Part shown: positions 49,612 to 60,093 of the stretch, piece after piece
Layout: each line of letters begins with the position of its first letter
How positions within the stretch are numbered: the first letter of the stretch is position 1
The notes under the pieces: model-generated
The model's input: the letters and a program-made list of their open reading frames with translations, nothing else
Told to the model about the DNA's origin: nothing
Database searches by the model: none
DNA from: Opitutaceae bacterium
Lineage (GTDB): Bacteria; Verrucomicrobiota; Verrucomicrobiia; Opitutales; Opitutaceae
Reading direction: 5' to 3'
DNA: 64,000 bases
Assembly (NCBI GenBank): GCA_016711225.1
Contig: JADJTK010000018.1
Coordinates: 50,934 to 114,933, forward strand
Program-made: the position numbers and the translations under genes

Positions 49612-50997
49612 ATGCCTTCAACCACCACTTCTTCTAGTCTCTGGGAAACCGTGAAATGTGACCTCAAAGGTCTCTTCCCGGAAGAAGTGTTCCAGATGTG
49701 GTTTGAGCCCATCACTTGCGTCGAGGCCACCGACGACTCCTTGGTCTTGGGCGTGCCCAACGAATTCGCCGCGATCTGGGTGCACGACAACTACCTCGAC
49801 CTGCTCACCCAGCGTGCCCGCCTCACCTCCGGCCGCATGGTCAGCGTGACTCTGCGTAAAGGAGAATCCAGCGCTGGGGCCGCCAACCACCTCGCCTCCG
49901 GCACCGAACTGGCCAAGCCCTCGCGCGTCGCCGCCGGCCACGCCCGCAAGCTGCGCACCGACGAGCGTCTGGCCACCGCCAATCTCAATCCGCGCAATAC
50001 CTTCGAGAACTTCGTGGTCGGCTCCAACAACCAGCTCGCCCACGCCGCCTCCATCGCCGTCGCCCAGGCTCCGGCGCAGGCCTACAACCCGCTCTTCCTC
50101 TACGGCGACACCGGTCTCGGCAAGACTCACCTCATGCACGCGGTGGGCCATCAGATCCTCCGCAACAATCCCGACGCCAAGGTCGCCTACCTCTCGTCGG
50201 AGAAGTTCACCAACGAGTTCATCCACGCCATCCAGGAGAACACGCTGACGAAGTTCCGCCAGCGCTACCGCCACGTCGACGTGCTGCTCATCGACGACAT
50301 CCATTTTCTCTCCGGTAAGGAGCGCATCCAGGAGGAATTCTTCCACACCTTCAATGAGCTCTTCGAGGCTCAGAAGCAGATCTTCCTCTCCAGCGATCGC
50401 CCGGCCAACGAGATCGCCAAACTCGAGAGCCGCTTGGTCTCCCGTTTCCAGTGGGGCCTGGTCGCCGACATCCAGTCGCCCGACTTCGAGACCCGCGTAG
50501 CCATTCTGCGTACCAAGGCCGCCACCCTGAAGGCCGAGCTCCCCCCCGAGGTCATTACCTTCATCGCCCAGCACATTTCCAAGAATGTGCGGCGCCTCGA
50601 GGGTGCGCTCATCAAGGTGGCCAGCTACTCAGCCCTCACCAACCGCCGCATCGACATCCCGACCGTCGAAATGCTGCTCAAGGATGTGCTCATGGAGCAG
50701 GCCCAGAGCCAGCTCACCATCGACACCATCCAGAAGCGCGTGGCCGACTACTATCAGCTCCGGCATAGCGACATGCTCAGCAAGCGCCGGCCCAACAACA
50801 TCGCCATTCCCCGCCAGATCGCGATGTATCTGGCCCGTATCCTCACCAAGCACTCGCTGCAGGAGATCGGCGAGAACTTCGGCGGCCGCGACCACGGCAC
50901 CGTGATCCACGCCTGCAAGTCGGTCGAGGCGATGATGGAGCAAAGTGACCAGAGCCGTTCGAGCATCGCGTTCCTGAAGAACCAGCTCTCGAAGTAA
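49612..50997 (+). CDS. dnaA: Chromosomal replication initiator protein DnaA
   Basis: 461 residues from MPSTTTSSSLWETVK; a GTG at 49,594 would add six residues. Domain I is LWETVKCDLKGLFPEEVFQM, domain II a short basic linker. The AAA+ domain has Walker A LYGDTGLGKTHLMHAVG (about 162-178) and Walker B VLLIDDIHFLSGKERIQEE. Domain IV has the signature EIGENFGGRDHGTVIHACKS. It initiates replication at oriC. Confidence 0.97.
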   Translation: MPSTTTSSSLWETVKCDLKGLFPEEVFQMWFEPITCVEATDDSLVLGVPNEFAAIWVHDNYLDLLTQRARLTSGRMVSVTLRKGESSAGAANHLASGTELAKPSRVAAGHARKLRTDERLATANLNPRNTFENFVVGSNNQLAHAASIAVAQAPAQAYNPLFLYGDTGLGKTHLMHAVGHQILRNNPDAKVAYLSSEKFTNEFIHAIQENTLTKFRQRYRHVDVLLIDDIHFLSGKERIQEEFFHTFNELFEAQKQIFLSSDRPANEIAKLESRLVSRFQWGLVADIQSPDFETRVAILRTKAATLKAELPPEVITFIAQHISKNVRRLEGALIKVASYSALTNRRIDIPTVEMLLKDVLMEQAQSQLTIDTIQKRVADYYQLRHSDMLSKRRPNNIAIPRQIAMYLARILTKHSLQEIGENFGGRDHGTVIHACKSVEAMMEQSDQSRSSIAFLKNQLSK

Positions 50998-51033
50998 CGC
51001 GAGCCGCCCCCTTTCCCGCAAACCCTGCTTGCT

Positions 51034-51063
51034 GGGGAGCCAGACCGCTGGCTCCCCTTTTTT
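51034..51063 (+). terminator. Intrinsic terminator of dnaA
   Basis: GGGGAGCCAG (51,034-51,043), loop ACCG, CTGGCTCCCC (51,048-51,057), then TTTTTT. A perfect 10-bp stem 36 bases after the dnaA stop. Confidence 0.95.
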
Positions 51064-51149
51064 GTGCCCGTGCCAGCAGAGGATCGCCTGAGTCTCCAAT
51101 CGGACCGACTCGGGCAGCGACCTTACACCAGCCCTTCTGCTTCCGGTGT

Positions 51150-51203
51150 AGGAGCATGCTCGCACGCGATCCGCCGCCCGGAATCGCGTGCAAGCACGCT
51201 CCT
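51150..51203. repeat. REP-like inverted repeat
   Basis: AGGAGCATGCTCGCACGCGA (from 51,150) and TCGCGTGCAAGCACGCTCCT (to 51,203) are nearly perfect reverse complements around a 12-base spacer. Related sequence (GGGAGCGTGCTTGCAGGCGA) recurs near 55,317, and weaker versions near 45,030 and 40,340. Confidence 0.7.
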
Positions 51204-51317
51204 GCGAGTGAATCGTCACCGCCCCGAAACCCCGGGCAATTTATCCGCCCGCTCGCCCCACCGGCTTGCCAAGGCCCGCCGCGGACCGCAAAGTCCGTCT
51301 CTCGTCCCATTTTCACC

Positions 51318-51912
51318 ATGACCCTCTCCGCCGAACAACGTGCCGCCGTCTCCCAATGGATCGCCGCCGGCGATTCCCTCGCCGCGGTCCAGCGCAAGCT
51401 CACCGACGAGCTCAATGTCTCGATGACCTACATGGAAGTGCGCTTCCTGGTGGACGACCTCGGGCTCGAGCTCAAGACCCCCGCCCCGAAGTTCTCCGCC
51501 CCCCTCCGCGGCTCCCGCTCCGGCCGCTCCCGCCGCCGAACCGGCGCCAAAGAAGGGGCTCTTCGGAAAGCTCAAGGACGCCGTCACCGGCAAGAGCGAG
51601 GACGCAGTCCCGGTTGAGGAGCCCGAGCTGCCCGCGGACGAGCCCTACGACGAAGACCTTCCCGGCGAGCTCCCTCCCCTGGACCCGAACGCTCCCGCCA
51701 GCACCCTGACGGTCGAAGTCGATCGCCTCACCCGCCCCGGCACCCTCGCCAGCGGCACCGTCACCTTCAGCGACGCCACCACCTCCAAGTGGGCGATGGA
51801 CCAATACGGCCGCCTCATGCTCGACGCGCCCAAGGGCTACAAGCCCTCGCAAGCCGACGTGCAGGCCTTCCAGCTCGAGCTCAGCGCCCAGCTCCAGCGC
51901 ATGGGGTACTGA
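51318..51912 (+). pseudogene. dnaA-linked conserved protein, interrupted by one frameshift
   Basis: Starts MTLSAEQRAAVSQWIAAGD and reads a helical N-terminal domain (VQRKLTDELNVSMTYMEVRF, LVDDLGLELKTPAP) up to about 51,505. Removing one C from the run of six at about 51,507-51,512 joins it to a frame giving an Ala/Pro linker, KKGLFGKLKDAVTGKSEDAV and a C-terminal domain (STLTVEVDRLTRPGTLASGT ... SAQLQRMGY) ending at 51,912. The repaired product has about 197 residues. Function unknown. The error sits in a homopolymer, so a sequencing mistake is likely. Confidence 0.75.
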
Positions 51913-52120
51913 TTAGCCCGATCATTTCACACCGGCCGTGGCGACAATGCGCGCTCCATCCAAAGTGGAGCGCCGCAAACAACACTCCGGGGTTTCGGGC
52001 TGAATCATAAAACGGCGGCGTCGTTGCTCTCGGCCCACCGCAATAACCGACCGACCTCGGTGCTGCCGGCGCCGCGGAAAAGGTCGCCAAATGTCGCCAG
52101 TTTCTTCCTGCTTTCCGGCG

Positions 52121-52588
52121 ATGACTACCCCGACTACCCCCGTGCTCGGCACCCGCCGCGTCTGCCAAATCGCCGTTGTCGTTCGCGACATCGACCGCGC
52201 CGCCCGCCACTGGTCCACTTTCCTGGGACTGCCGATCCCGCCCACGATCACCACCGCCTCCGGCGACAAGGTCGGCCAGACCTACCTCGGCGAGCCCTCC
52301 AACGCCCGCTGCAAACTGGCGTTCTTCCAGATGGACAACACGGTGATCGAGCTCATCGAACCCCTCGGCGGCGCCTCGAGCTGGCAGGCCGTGCTCGATG
52401 AGAAGGGCGAAGGCGTGCACCACATCGCCTTCACCATCACCGACACGGCCGGCAGGACCCGGTCACTGGCCGAGCAGGGTCTGTCCGTGATGCACCAGGG
52501 CGGCGACCCCGCCACCGGCCAGTTCACCTACATCGATTCCCGCGACAAACTCGGCGTCATCGTCGAGCTGCTCGAAGGCTACAAGTGA
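52121..52588 (+). CDS. mce: VOC-family protein, methylmalonyl-CoA epimerase type
   Basis: 155 residues from MTTPTTPVLGTRRVCQIAVV. Paired beta-alpha-beta-beta-beta modules have the metal-binding pattern: His/Gln near RVCQIAVVVRD, KLAFFQMDNTVIELIEPLGG, EGVHHIAFTITD and KLGVIVELLEGY. The first metal ligand, usually His, is Gln here (CQIAVV). It probably interconverts R- and S-methylmalonyl-CoA, which links again to B12 metabolism through the mutase, but other VOC activities cannot be excluded. Confidence 0.75.
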   Translation: MTTPTTPVLGTRRVCQIAVVVRDIDRAARHWSTFLGLPIPPTITTASGDKVGQTYLGEPSNARCKLAFFQMDNTVIELIEPLGGASSWQAVLDEKGEGVHHIAFTITDTAGRTRSLAEQGLSVMHQGGDPATGQFTYIDSRDKLGVIVELLEGYK

Positions 52589-52656
52589 GCCGCGGAATCG
52601 ACAGGTAGGGACGTCTCTGAAACCTCCGCCTCCGCGGACAAGGCCGACGCACCTGG

Positions 52657-52713
52657 TGGCGCCGGCCTCCGTGCCGGCGAAGCCCGATCCCGCAGGCACA
52701 GAGGCCTGCGCCA
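52657..52713. repeat. Imperfect 19-base inverted repeat
   Basis: TGGCGCCGGCCTCCGTGCC (52,657-52,675) and GGCACAGAGGCCTGCGCCA (52,695-52,713) are reverse complements with two mismatches. It lies between mce and the M16 peptidase gene and looks like another REP-like intergenic unit. Confidence 0.65.
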
Positions 52714-52831
52714 CGCCATGGCACCTCGCCAACCCGCGATGCGCATGAACGGGGGGAACCTTTACCATGCGCCGATATTGCCCTGAGTTTCCGGCTTTGC
52801 CGTCATCCCCGGCTACCGCTCCACTCCCCGC

Positions 52832-55226
52832 ATGTCGCGCCCGCTCTCCCTGCTCCTTGCCACCGCGGCCTTCGCCGCAGGGTTCAGCTGTTCCGGCTCC
52901 GCCCAGCCCGCGTCACCACCGCCTACCGACATCACCTTCGTGCGCGAGCTCGCCGGCATCCGCGAGTTCCACGTTGCCTCCAACGGCCTGCGGGTCCTCC
53001 TCGTTCGCAACACCTCCGCGCCAGTCGTCACCGTGATGACGACCTACCACGTCGGCTCGCGCAACGAGGTCGTGGGCACCACCGGGGCCACCCACCTCCT
53101 CGAGCACCTCTTCTTCAAGGGCACCGAGCGCTTCAACCGCGACCGCGGCACCAGCCTCGACCAACTGCTCGACCGGGTGGGCGCCGAGAACAACGCCACC
53201 ACCTCGTACGACCGCACCAACTACTACGTCGACGCCCCCAGCGACCAGCTCCCGCTCGTGTGCGACCTGCTCGCCGACCACCTGCGCCACCTGCGCCTGC
53301 GCGAGGAGGACCGCGCTCCGGAGATGACCGTTGTGCGCAACGAGTTCGAGAACGGCGAGAACTCCCCATGGATGGCCCTCAACAAGGCGATCTGGGCCTC
53401 CGCCTACACCGCCCATCCCTACCACAATCAGGTCATCGGCTGGCGCTCGGACATCGAAAACGTACCCATAGGGAAACTCCGCGCCTTCCGACACCTACTA
53501 CTGGCCCGACAACTGCACGCTTACCCTGGCGGGCGACTTCACCGAGGCCGCCGCCCTCGAGGCGGTGCATCGGCACTTCGCCGCCCTCCCGCGCGCGCCG
53601 CATCCGATTCCCGAACTCTACACCGTAGAGCCCGCGCAGGAGGGCCGCGCCGCACCGTCGTCCACCGAGCTGGCGAACCGGGTGTGGTGGGCGTTGCCTC
53701 GACGCCGTAACGCCCGCCGACCTTCAGCGCGTGGCTCGCGAGACCTTCGCCGAGCGCCACAGCACCACCGGCTGGTTTGTTCCCGCTGGCGAGGAAGAAG
53801 GGAGCGCGGAACTCCTTCCTCCGGGCCTGACCAAGTCCGCCACTCCTTCCGCCAGCTCCGCCAGTGTCACGGCCGTCCCGCCGCCGGATCCTGCCGCCTC
53901 CGCTCCTCACTCCGAGGCGTTCGGTGACACAGCGCACCCGCCGATGTGTCCGCCTCTCCAGCACCCGTCGCCGGCGCGCTCTTTCGCCGCCCCATCGGCG
54001 GCGTCGATTTCGTAGCTAGGCCCACCGGCGTAAGCGAAGTAGTCACGATCGTTGGCAGCCTCGCCGCTGGCGACGCCTTCAGCCCGCCGACAACACCGCC
54101 CTCGCCCTGCTCACGGCCGCACTCCTCGACAAAGGCACCACCCGGCGACAAATTCGCCCTCGCCGAGCTGCTGGCCGGGATAGGCGCCACCATCAGTTCG
54201 GCTCCGACCGACTCCGGGTGGAGTTCACCGCCCGCTGCCTGCGCGCCGACGCCCCAGCGGTGATCGCTCTGTTAGCCGAGCAGCTGCGCCAACCGGCGTT
54301 CGCTTCGGCCGAAGTCGCCAAGGAGAAAGCACGGCTCGCCGGCGAACTCCAGCAGGCCATGGACCAGCCCGGCGCCCGCGCCGCCATCGCCCTAAGCCGG
54401 GCACTCTGGCCCGAGGGCCATCCGCAGCGCCAGCCCGAGCTCCGCGCACCCTCGCCGACCTCGCCCTGGCCACGCCCACGCAGGTGGCGGAGTTTCACCG
54501 AAGTCACTACGGTCCACGCTCACTGCGCCTCGTCGCCGTCGGCGATCTCGATCCAGCGACCCTCGCCACCGCCGTGGAGCGGTCCTTCGAGGAGGTTGGG
54601 TTGGTGGATCGGAGTATCCAGCGCCGCCGAAACTGCCAGCGCCCCAAACCCACGGGCAAACCGTGGAGCTGCCGATAGCGGAGAAGCCGAGCCTCACCCT
54701 TCTCCTCGGCCAGACGACCGGCCTGCAAGCACGCGACACCGACGCGCTCGCGCTCAAACTCGCCACACACACACCCTCGAGGCCCCACCTTCACATCGCG
54801 GCTGATCTCGACCATCCGCGACACCGAAACCTCACCTACGGCATCGGCGCCCGGTGGGGGTCGACAGTATCACCGAGGGCAGCTGGTTCATTCGCGGCAC
54901 CTTCGACACCACGCTGCTGGGCCGAGGCGAGGCATCCACACGACGCGAGCTCTCCAAATGGTTTGAACAAGGCATCACCGCCGAGGAGCTTGCGGCGCAA
55001 AAAACTAACTACGTGGGCGTCTTCAAGCTCGGCACGGCCCACCACCACGGGCATGGCCGGGGCCTTGCTCAGGGCGCTGGAACGCGGTGAAGGCCCGGAG
55101 GCGGTCGACTCGCTGGGCGCGCGCGTCAACGCGTTGAGTCTATCCGAGGTCAATGCGGCCATCCGCCACCACCTCGATCCCGCCCTCATGGTCGTGATCA
55201 AGGCCGGAACGTTGCCGGGGCCGTGA
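52832..55226 (+). pseudogene. Two-domain M16 zinc peptidase, broken by many frameshifts
   Basis: Starts MSRPLSLLLATAAFAAGFSC, a lipoprotein-like signal peptide. The first ~220 residues are clean: RVLLVRNTSAPVVTVMTTYH, the inverted zinc motif HLLEHLFFKG and the downstream Glu in TVVRNEFENGENSP. From about 53,497 the frame jumps repeatedly: NCTLTLAGDFTEAAALEAVH and FAERHSTTGWFVPAGEEEGS, then AELLAGIGATISSAP, VEFTARCLRADAPAVIALLA and EFHRSHYGPRSLRLVAVGDL, and finally GSWFIRGTFDTTLLGRGEAS. The end is SLSEVNAAIRHHLDPALMVV. I count at least eight shifts. The order and total length (about 800 codons) fit one intact M16 protein before damage. Confidence 0.85.
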
Positions 55227-55389
55227 TCGGCCCGCTGCGGAGCGGCGTGTAACGCGCCCGGATTTTGCCCGCCTGTAGGTAGCGAGCTTGCGGGCGACTG
55301 ATCCCGACTCCCCAGTGGGAGCGTGCTTGCAGGCGACCCCGAGCGCAGAGCGCGTGCAACCACGCTGTCCTGCCCCGGTCAATTCGCTC

Positions 55390-56334
55390 TCACCAGGCGC
55401 GCGGGGCCGTCTGCGCCTCCAGCACCGCCTCGGCCGGGTCGGGCAGCTCGGGGAACAGGTCGAAGCCGATGGCCGCCTCGATGCGATCAATGTTAGTGAG
55501 GTAGTGCTCCAGTGGGGCGTGGGCTGGAGTATCCTGCGGGAACCAGAAGGCCAGGGCCCGCACTCCGCCCCCGTCCTCGTCCAGCAGCACCATCCAACAG
55601 GCCTCCAGCACCGCCACGCCGCCGCGCAACCGCGCGGGCCGCTCGCCAAAACCGGCCCGACCACCACCCAGATCTCGCGGCCTCATCGGGTAGCTCGTGG
55701 CGGCGCGCCGTTCGAGCTCCTTCCACAGCCCGGCATTGAGGAGTGCTTCTGCGGAATGACGTTGGACATCAGAAAGGTTTCCAACTGGGCGGCAGCGCCG
55801 AAATGGGTGCCGATGGCGTAGTTGGGCGCCATATGCCCTCGGTCGTAGCCACTGCCCGTGTACTCGTCGGGCCGCACCGCGCCTCCGTGCGCCGATCGAC
55901 GGCGAAGGAGCCGGGGCGCAGCAACGCCACCAGCAGGCGCCCCAGGTCCCCACATGCGGTAGGCCACCCACACGGGGGCATTCAGCGCGTCGCTGTAACC
56001 AACGACGTACCCAGTATTCTCCAGCGCGTACCGCCGACGCAAACGTGGTCGACCGCGGCCTTCCGGCAAAGACCGGCGAAGGGCTCCGGAGTCAGGCCGA
56101 TCCACCGCCACCACCGACGCCGCAGATTCGCCGTTCCAATTGTCACGGACGGCCTCGATGCGGCCAGTGGCCTGGGGCGTCCCCAGATAGCTCGCCCAGC
56201 CAGCGCGAAGCCTGGCCTGCCAGGCAGGCGTTTGCGCAAGTACCAACCGCCGGCCGTCAGCACCACCAGCAGGCTCAGCCGGGCAAAGGCCCGCCACGGA
56301 CGGGCGCGGCGGGCGGCGGGGCGGCGGGAGGCAT
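55390..56334 (-). pseudogene. DNA/RNA non-specific endonuclease, frameshifted
   Basis: Reading across frames from ATG 56,334: an N-terminal membrane or signal helix (ARLSLLVVLTAGGWYLRKRL), then VVGYSDALNAPVWVAYRMWG, the nuclease motif GSGYDRGHMAPNYAIGTHFG with catalytic DRGH and SNVIPQKHS, and the C-terminus APLEHYLTNIDRIEAAIGFD followed by LFPELPDPAEAVLEAQ. This is the NUC1/Serratia-type ββα-Me family. At least three indels break it. It is presumably secreted or periplasmic. Confidence 0.8.
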
Positions 56335-56389
56335 GGGCAGATGCGGGCGCGCTCAGGCTCCGCCGCCGGGGCGGCGATCGTGGCGCCGT

Positions 56390-56982
56390 CTATTTCGGCC
56401 GGTTGGCCAGGGCCTTGTTGAGTTTCCCCGGCTTGAGATCGTTGGGATCGTAGCCTTCGCCCAACCACTCGAGCCACTCCTTGAGCGGCTCCTCGGGATG
56501 CTTGAGCGAGTAGAGCACCTCCTTGTACCCGGCGGGGCCGCCGCAGTCCTCAGGCGGGCCATTGTACTTTCCCATCGGTGAGATGCGGATACTTCACCCC
56601 GGTCTGAGCCGGCTCGGCCTTTTCCACCCGGATGTCAACCTGCCAGGTGTCACCGAAAAATACTCGTAGAGAAACGCCTCTTTGGGCGCGATCTCCAGAT
56701 CGGCGAGCGAAGTCGCGATCGTCCTCGATCTCGGTCTGGTTTTCCCGGCGCACCGGATTGCCATAGAAGGCCTCGTTCACCGTGAAGCGGTGGATCTGAT
56801 AGTCGAACCAGCCAGACGCCAACTGGATGGCATCGTGCAGCCGCGACATCCACATCGACTCACGCACGACCATGCGCCGCCAGATCCGCGGCTCCACATC
56901 GCGCAACGCGGATGGAGTGCAGAACGCGCTCAAGCTTCTTCTTGCGCCGGGCGGCAGCCTTGGCCTCGCTAAACGAAATCAT
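56390..56982 (-). pseudogene. Plasmid pRiA4b ORF-3-like protein, frameshifted
   Basis: From MISFSEAKAAARRKKKLER through LRDVEPRIWRRMVVRESM and LHDAIQLASGWFDYQIHRFT, then VNEAFYGNP, FFGDTWQVDIRVEKAEPAQT, and after a shift EDCGGPAGYKEVLYSLKHPE and WLEWLGEGYDPNDLKPGKLN. The motif order is that of the pRiA4b ORF-3 family (IS1096 passenger TnpR-like). At least three indels; about 195 residues when repaired. Function unknown. Confidence 0.8.
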
Positions 56983-57217
56983 GCCGGAGATTGAGAGCCC
57001 GCCGGGAGCAGGCAAGCATCGGCACAAAAGCGGAATCCAAGATGTTCCACAGCTGGAGGCACCGCCGTTCAGCCTACCTCCGGGAGACTTACAGGTTACG
57101 GCTCCTCCCGGAAGCCGGGTGGCTCCACAACCCACTGCCTGACGCGTCGGTTCGACCCGCGCAAAGCGAGATGACCGGCCCCGCGCAGCAGGGTTTGCCG
57201 GTGTCCGAAAACACGGA

Positions 57218-57247
57218 GGCCGCCGCGCCCTAGGGGCGCTGGCGGCC
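57218..57247. repeat. Strong hairpin between two minus-strand genes
   Basis: GGCCGCC-GCGCCC (57,218-57,230) pairs with GGGCGC-t-GGCGGCC (57,234-57,247) around a TAG loop. No T-run follows on either strand, so terminator function is doubtful. The flanking 56,983-57,400 holds no clear gene. Confidence 0.5.
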
Positions 57248-57399
57248 TGCAAACCTAAACACAAACAAACTGCGAGAACTACAACCCTACTATCAGGCGC
57301 AGTCCGGAGAACTTGAAGAAAAATGTGCAGAAAATCGTCGTCACTGAAAAGGGCCCTCAAGGACGGCAACCGCAGGAGATTCGCTCGCCGCCGGGGCAC

Positions 57400-58538
57400 G
57401 GCCACCGGGCCAGGCACGGGGTGGCTGCGCAGCGGATGGGTGAAACGCTTCCCCTCGTAATTGCGGAAATCGACTTCGTCGTCGGTGATCTTCTCCAGGT
57501 ACTCAGGGTTGATCGGCACCCTGCCTCCGCCGCCGGAGCATCGATCACATACTGCGGCACCGCATAGCCGGTGGTATGGCCCGCAACGCCTGCATGATTC
57601 CGAGCCCCTTGCGGACATCGGCCCGGAAATGCGCGCTGCCGGTGATCAGATCGCATTGATAGGTAGTAGGGCCGCACGCGCATGCGCAGCAGCCGGTGCG
57701 AGGCCGTCATCACCTCGGCGTCGTCGTTCACCCCGCGCAGCAGCACGGACTGGTTACCCAGCGGCACACCGGCAAAGCTGGGCCGCTCACAGGCGACGCG
57801 CAGATCGGCCGTGCATTCCTTCGGGTGGTTCACATGGATGCTCCTCAAACCGGGCCGTGCTTCTTGAGCACCTCCCCCACAGCTCGGGGGTGATGCGCTG
57901 TGGAAAGACCGGGATACGAGAACCGATGCGGATGAACTCCACGTAGCGTCGCCCGCAACCGGCCGAGGATGTGGTCGAGCTTACGGTCCAGCAGGGCGGA
58001 TCCCCACCGCTGAGCAGCACGTCGCGCACTCGGGATGTTCTCGATGTGGCGCAGCGCCCGCTCGTACTCGGGGGTGGAAGTTGTAATCCTGGGCGTTGCT
58101 CACCAGCCGGCTGCGGGTGCAGTACCGGCAGTAGGAGGCGCAGCGGTCGGTGATGAGAAGCAACACCCGATCGGGATAAGCGGTGCACCAGTCGAGGCAT
58201 CGGCATGGTGTGTTCCTCCCCACCGGATCGAGCAACTCCTCCGTGGCGACGCTCATCTCGCCTTCCCGAGGAATCACCTGCTTGCGCACCGGACAGTCGG
58301 GATCATGGCGGTCGATGAGATTGAAGAAATACGGAGTGATCGCCATCGCCAGCTTGTGGTTGGCGTGCTCACACCCGGCCCGCTCCTCGGTGGTGAGCGT
58401 CATCACCTGCTCCAGCTCGGCCAGCGTCGTGATGCGGTTCTTGAGCTGCCAGCCCCAGTCGTTCCATTGCTCGGCCGGCACATGGCTCCAGAGTCCTTGC
58501 CCGCCAGCCCGGTGGTCCGCGCTTATCCGGTGTGGCAT
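57400..58538 (-). pseudogene. KamA-family radical SAM lysine 2,3-aminomutase, frameshifted
   Basis: The N-terminus is clean from 58,538: LWSHVPAEQWNDWGWQLKNR, ITTLAELEQVMTLTTEERAG, then the radical-SAM cluster LLLITDRCASYCRYCTRSRL (CxxxCxxC). After shifts come RDVLLSGGDP, RIGSRIPVFPQRITPEL, HVNHPKECTADLRVACER and GVPLGNQSVLLRGVNDDAEV, then a PLP-binding region and INPEYLEKITDDEVDFRNYE near 57,470. All KamA landmarks are in order. The exact 3' end is unclear. It would convert L-lysine to beta-lysine, or act as an EpmB-like enzyme; the N-terminal length favours KamA. Confidence 0.82.
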
Positions 58539-58654
58539 GATGGTGGCGCGGAGGTTAGGAACGAGGTCGCCCTATCAAGCGCACTGGCCCGAACACCCGG
58601 CGCCGAAAAATACTCCGGCGAGAAGGCCCTGGCGGCATCAGAGCGAAACTCGGC

Positions 58655-59830
58655 AGACCCCCGGTATCCCTCGGCCCACGCCTGCATTCTCCGCGCCAAG
58701 ACGGCGGCGTGTTTCGCGGCCTGGCGTTTTAGCGCCCGCGCGACCATCGCCGGTGAAGCGGTATTCCAACACCAGCGTGACCGGCTACCAGGAGAGCCTC
58801 TGCCGATCCCTCCACTTCGGGCAGATCGTCACGATGACGGCGCCCCAGATTGGAGCAACTACGGCATCGGCCCCGGGGACGAGAGTCCGACGGCCCCAAG
58901 TCCGCCGGCTTCATCTTGCGCGAAACTCAGCCGGTCGTGAGCAACTGGCGCAGCCCATGAGCGTGCGACTACCTGATCAAGCACGGCATCCCGGGCATCA
59001 AGAGATCGACACGCGCGCTCGCAAAAGCTGCGCGTCGACGGCCGCGATGCGCGCCTGCCTCAACACCGAGGGGCTCAGCGACGCCGAGGCCGTGGCCCGC
59101 GCCCGCGCCTGGGCAAGCATCGTCGGTGCCGACTACGTGAAAGACGTCACCTGCCCTGTCTCCTATACCTGGAACCCGCAGGACCCGCGACCAATCTGGC
59201 CTACGTTCCTGCCGGTACCACGCTCAGGATCCTGCCATCCCGGCGAAGCGTTCAAGGTGGCCGCCTTCGATTCGGAGCCAAGCATGCCATCTTCCCACGC
59301 AAGCTCGTGCGCCACGGCTTCGGCGATCACGTGCTCCCCGCCAACGCCACCGCCGCCCAGGTGAAGGAACTTGCCCCCGACAGGCTCTTCCTCTCCAACG
59401 GCCCCGGCAAGTCGGCCGCCCTCAGCTATGCGCGGGACCGTACGCATTGCTGCCGCACTTCCCCACCTTCAGCATCTTGCGATAATCAAATGATCACCCC
59501 CGCTCTGGGTGCGACCACCTTCAAGCTCAAGTTCGGCCACCGCGGCGCCAACCAGCCAGTCAAGAATCCCGGGAGACCGGCAAAGTCTCCCGATCACCTC
59601 GCAGAACCATGGCTTCGCCGCCGATCCGCAGTCGCTCGAGAAGGCGGGCGCGAAAGTTGTCACCGGGGTCCCAGCCTGAACAGCGGCGCAATCGAGGGCC
59701 TGCGCCACAAGACCCTGCCGGTCTTCTCGGTGCGAGTATCACCCGGAAGCGGCCCCGGGCCTAACGTGCCGATCCGCTCTTCGTGGATTTCTATCGTCTG
59801 ATCGAAGCCCGCAAAGCCCGGAAGATCTGA
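58655..59830 (+). pseudogene. carA: Carbamoyl-phosphate synthase small subunit, frameshifted
   Basis: Pieces in order across frames: near 58,690 HACILR...GVFRGLAF-like residues, then the NTSVTGYQESL motif near 58,765, QIVTMTAPQIG, YLIKHGIPGIKEIDTRA, GLSDAEAVARARAWASIVGA, KLVRHGFGDHVLPANATAAQ (near 59,310), FLSNGPGKSA, LGATTFKLKFGHRGANQPVK (near 59,520), EYHPEA (catalytic His and Glu), and DFYRLIEARKARKI at the end. Total length about 390 codons fits CarA. The region of the nucleophilic Cys (near 59,470) is itself scrambled by indels. CarA should be essential for arginine/pyrimidine synthesis, so sequence error is more likely than decay. Confidence 0.85.
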
Positions 59831-60019
59831 GGCAGCGGATAGATAGTGCCTCGCTGTGAATGGGGCCTGTTGAGATTGGAATACTGGGGCCCTCCCCTCG
59901 CCGTCCCGGTCCGCACAGCGGTGAACCATACAGCAGGTGCTTGAGAATCAACCGTTTCCCTACCCACCGACGATGAGCTCGTCCCAAAGCGTCGATCCGC
60001 CTGAAGGAGTGCCTCACTG

Positions 60020-60057
60020 AAACACAAAACCCGCCCCCGGCTGAACCGGTGGCGGGC
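60020..60057 (-). terminator. Intrinsic terminator of the chemotaxis-receptor gene
   Basis: On the minus strand CCCGCCACCGG-TTCA-GCCGGGGGCGGG is followed by TTTTGTGTTT. It lies about 40 bases after the stop at 60,094. The gap 59,831-60,019 holds no gene. Confidence 0.75.
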
Positions 60058-60093
60058 TGGTGAGCTTCCGCAAACGATAGGGATGGTGAACGC

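Noticed and set aside
57218..57247. Hairpin as an intrinsic terminator
   Set aside because: The stem is strong but lacks a following T-run on either strand.
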